Assembly: GCA_041744375.1 (NCBI GenBank)
Contig: JBGTLA010000032.1
Location: 1-49,945, forward strand
Reading direction: 5' to 3'
From: JBGTLA01 sp041744375
GTDB lineage: Bacteria > Actinomycetota > Acidimicrobiia > Spongiisociales > ZC4RG35
Length of the DNA: 49,945 bases
Shown: positions 49,671 through 49,945 of the stretch, piece after piece
Layout of the letters: every line of letters begins with the position of its first letter
Numbering within the stretch: position 1 is the first letter of the stretch
Notes under the pieces: generated by a model
The model's input: only the letters and a program-made list of their open reading frames with translations
Database searches by the model: none
Told to the model about the DNA's origin: nothing
Position numbers and translations under genes: made by a program

Positions 49671-49945
49671 ACAAGTGAATAGGTTTCTCCTCTGGGAGGG
49701 GTCGCATAGTCCGGTCTGGTGGGCGGCATTCGAAATGCCGTCGTTGGGTGGGGCGGCGCTTCTTGGTGGGTGACAAGTGAATAGGTTTCTCCTCTGGGAG
49801 GGGTCGCATAGTCCGGTCTGGTGGGCGGCATTCGAAATGCCGTCGTTGGGTGGAGTGGCGCTTCTTGGTGGGTGACAAGTGAATAGGTTTCTCCTCTGGG
49901 AGGGGTCGCATAGTCCGGTCTAGTGCGCGGCACTCGAAATGCCGT
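49671..49945 (+). repeat. 102-bp tandem repeat containing 5' half of tRNA-Ser(CGA)
   Basis: Units start at 49671, 49773 and 49875 (third cut by the window edge). Units 1 and 2 differ at two bases. Each unit holds a spacer ACAAGTGAATAGGTTTCTCC and then about 48 nt matching the 5' half of tRNA-Ser: GGAGGGG acceptor strand, D arm and a complete anticodon arm with loop TTCGAAA (anticodon CGA). In units 1 and 2 a G-rich tail follows instead of variable and T arms. In the third the D-arm bases revert to the real tRNA-Ser pattern (TAGTGCGCGGCAC). Confidence 0.85.
49899..49945 (+). tRNA. Possible tRNA-Ser (CGA), 5' part, cut by window edge
   Basis: The third repeat unit begins GGAGGGGTCGCATAGTCC and keeps TAGTGCGCGGCAC with anticodon CGA. 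It matches the intact tRNA-Ser(GGA) more closely than the two preceding half copies do. The variable arm, T arm and acceptor 3' strand lie beyond the window, so it is an intact gene only if they follow. Confidence 0.55.

Noticed and set aside
49511..49933. Repetitive minus-strand protein of about 34-residue units over the tRNA-Ser array
   Set aside because: The frame is open only because the repeat period (102) is divisible by three, and it runs through an intact tRNA-Ser gene on the other strand.
49671..49945. CRISPR array
   Set aside because: Repeat units are 102 bp with no variable spacers; the content is tRNA-derived and no cas genes are present.

Overview
The window is a GC-rich bacterial chromosome segment centred on the replication origin. 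Its gene order, cwlM-parB-parA-rsmG-jag-yidC-yidD-rnpA-rpmH // dnaA-dnaN-recF-dciA-gyrB-gyrA-DUF3566-tRNA-Ile-tRNA-Ala, followed by crgA-trpG-pknB-pbpA-rodA-pstP-fhaB-fhaA, is the arrangement known around oriC of Actinobacteria such as mycobacteria. CrgA, FhaA/FhaB, an ECF sigma/anti-sigma pair next to trxB-trxA, and deazaflavin/F420-type oxidoreductases all fit that phylum. Frequent GTG starts and ATGA/GTGA overlaps also fit. The divergence from mycobacteria, a large SRP RNA with an Alu domain, and pknA and the MurJ part of mviN not being seen suggest a deep-branching or uncultured lineage (Acidimicrobiia-like; inference).

Layout. 1-2731 (minus): the 5' part of a group II intron with its reverse transcriptase, inserted in an IS256-family transposase pseudogene. 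2964-5884 (plus): GNAT acetyltransferase, DegV protein and a membrane pseudokinase. 5916-10044 (plus): SigM-like sigma factor, anti-sigma factor, small membrane protein, trxB, trxA and a CwlM-like pseudo-amidase. 10048-14917 (minus): parB, parA, rsmG, a parS site, jag, yidC, yidD, rnpA and rpmH. 14918-17019: a divergent promoter region, dnaA, and the dnaA-dnaN spacer rich in DnaA boxes, the probable oriC. 17020-24681 (plus): dnaN, recF, dciA, gyrB, gyrA and a DUF3566 membrane protein.

24716-35628 is an accessory stretch of mixed orientation. The tRNA-Ile and tRNA-Ala genes, usually adjacent, are about 9.3 kb apart and on opposite strands. Between them lie an orphan histidine kinase, a TIGR01777 epimerase, a DUF4389 membrane protein, an MDR oxidoreductase, a deazaflavin-dependent nitroreductase, a serine hydrolase, a terpene-cyclase-like toroid protein and an LLM-family oxidoreductase.

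35724-49945: a thiolase, a small zinc-ribbon membrane protein, crgA and trpG (plus), then the cell-wall and phosphorylation cluster mutY-pknB-pbpA-rodA-pstP-fhaB-fhaA (minus), tRNA-Leu, an anchored exported protein, serS, menG, large SRP RNA (minus), tadA (minus) and tRNA-Ser(GGA). The window ends in a 102-bp tandem repeat in which each unit carries the 5' half of a tRNA-Ser(CGA).

Functionally most of the window is housekeeping: initiation and segregation of the chromosome (DnaA, DnaN, RecF, gyrase, ParABS), membrane insertion (YidC/YidD, SRP RNA), redox control (SigM, TrxAB), and Ser/Thr-phosphorylation control of peptidoglycan synthesis (PknB, PstP, FhaA/B, CwlM-like protein, PBP, RodA, CrgA). 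The least explained signals are the half-tRNA array, two clusters of palindromic operators, an unusual mutY start, and the degenerate kinase and amidase paralogues.
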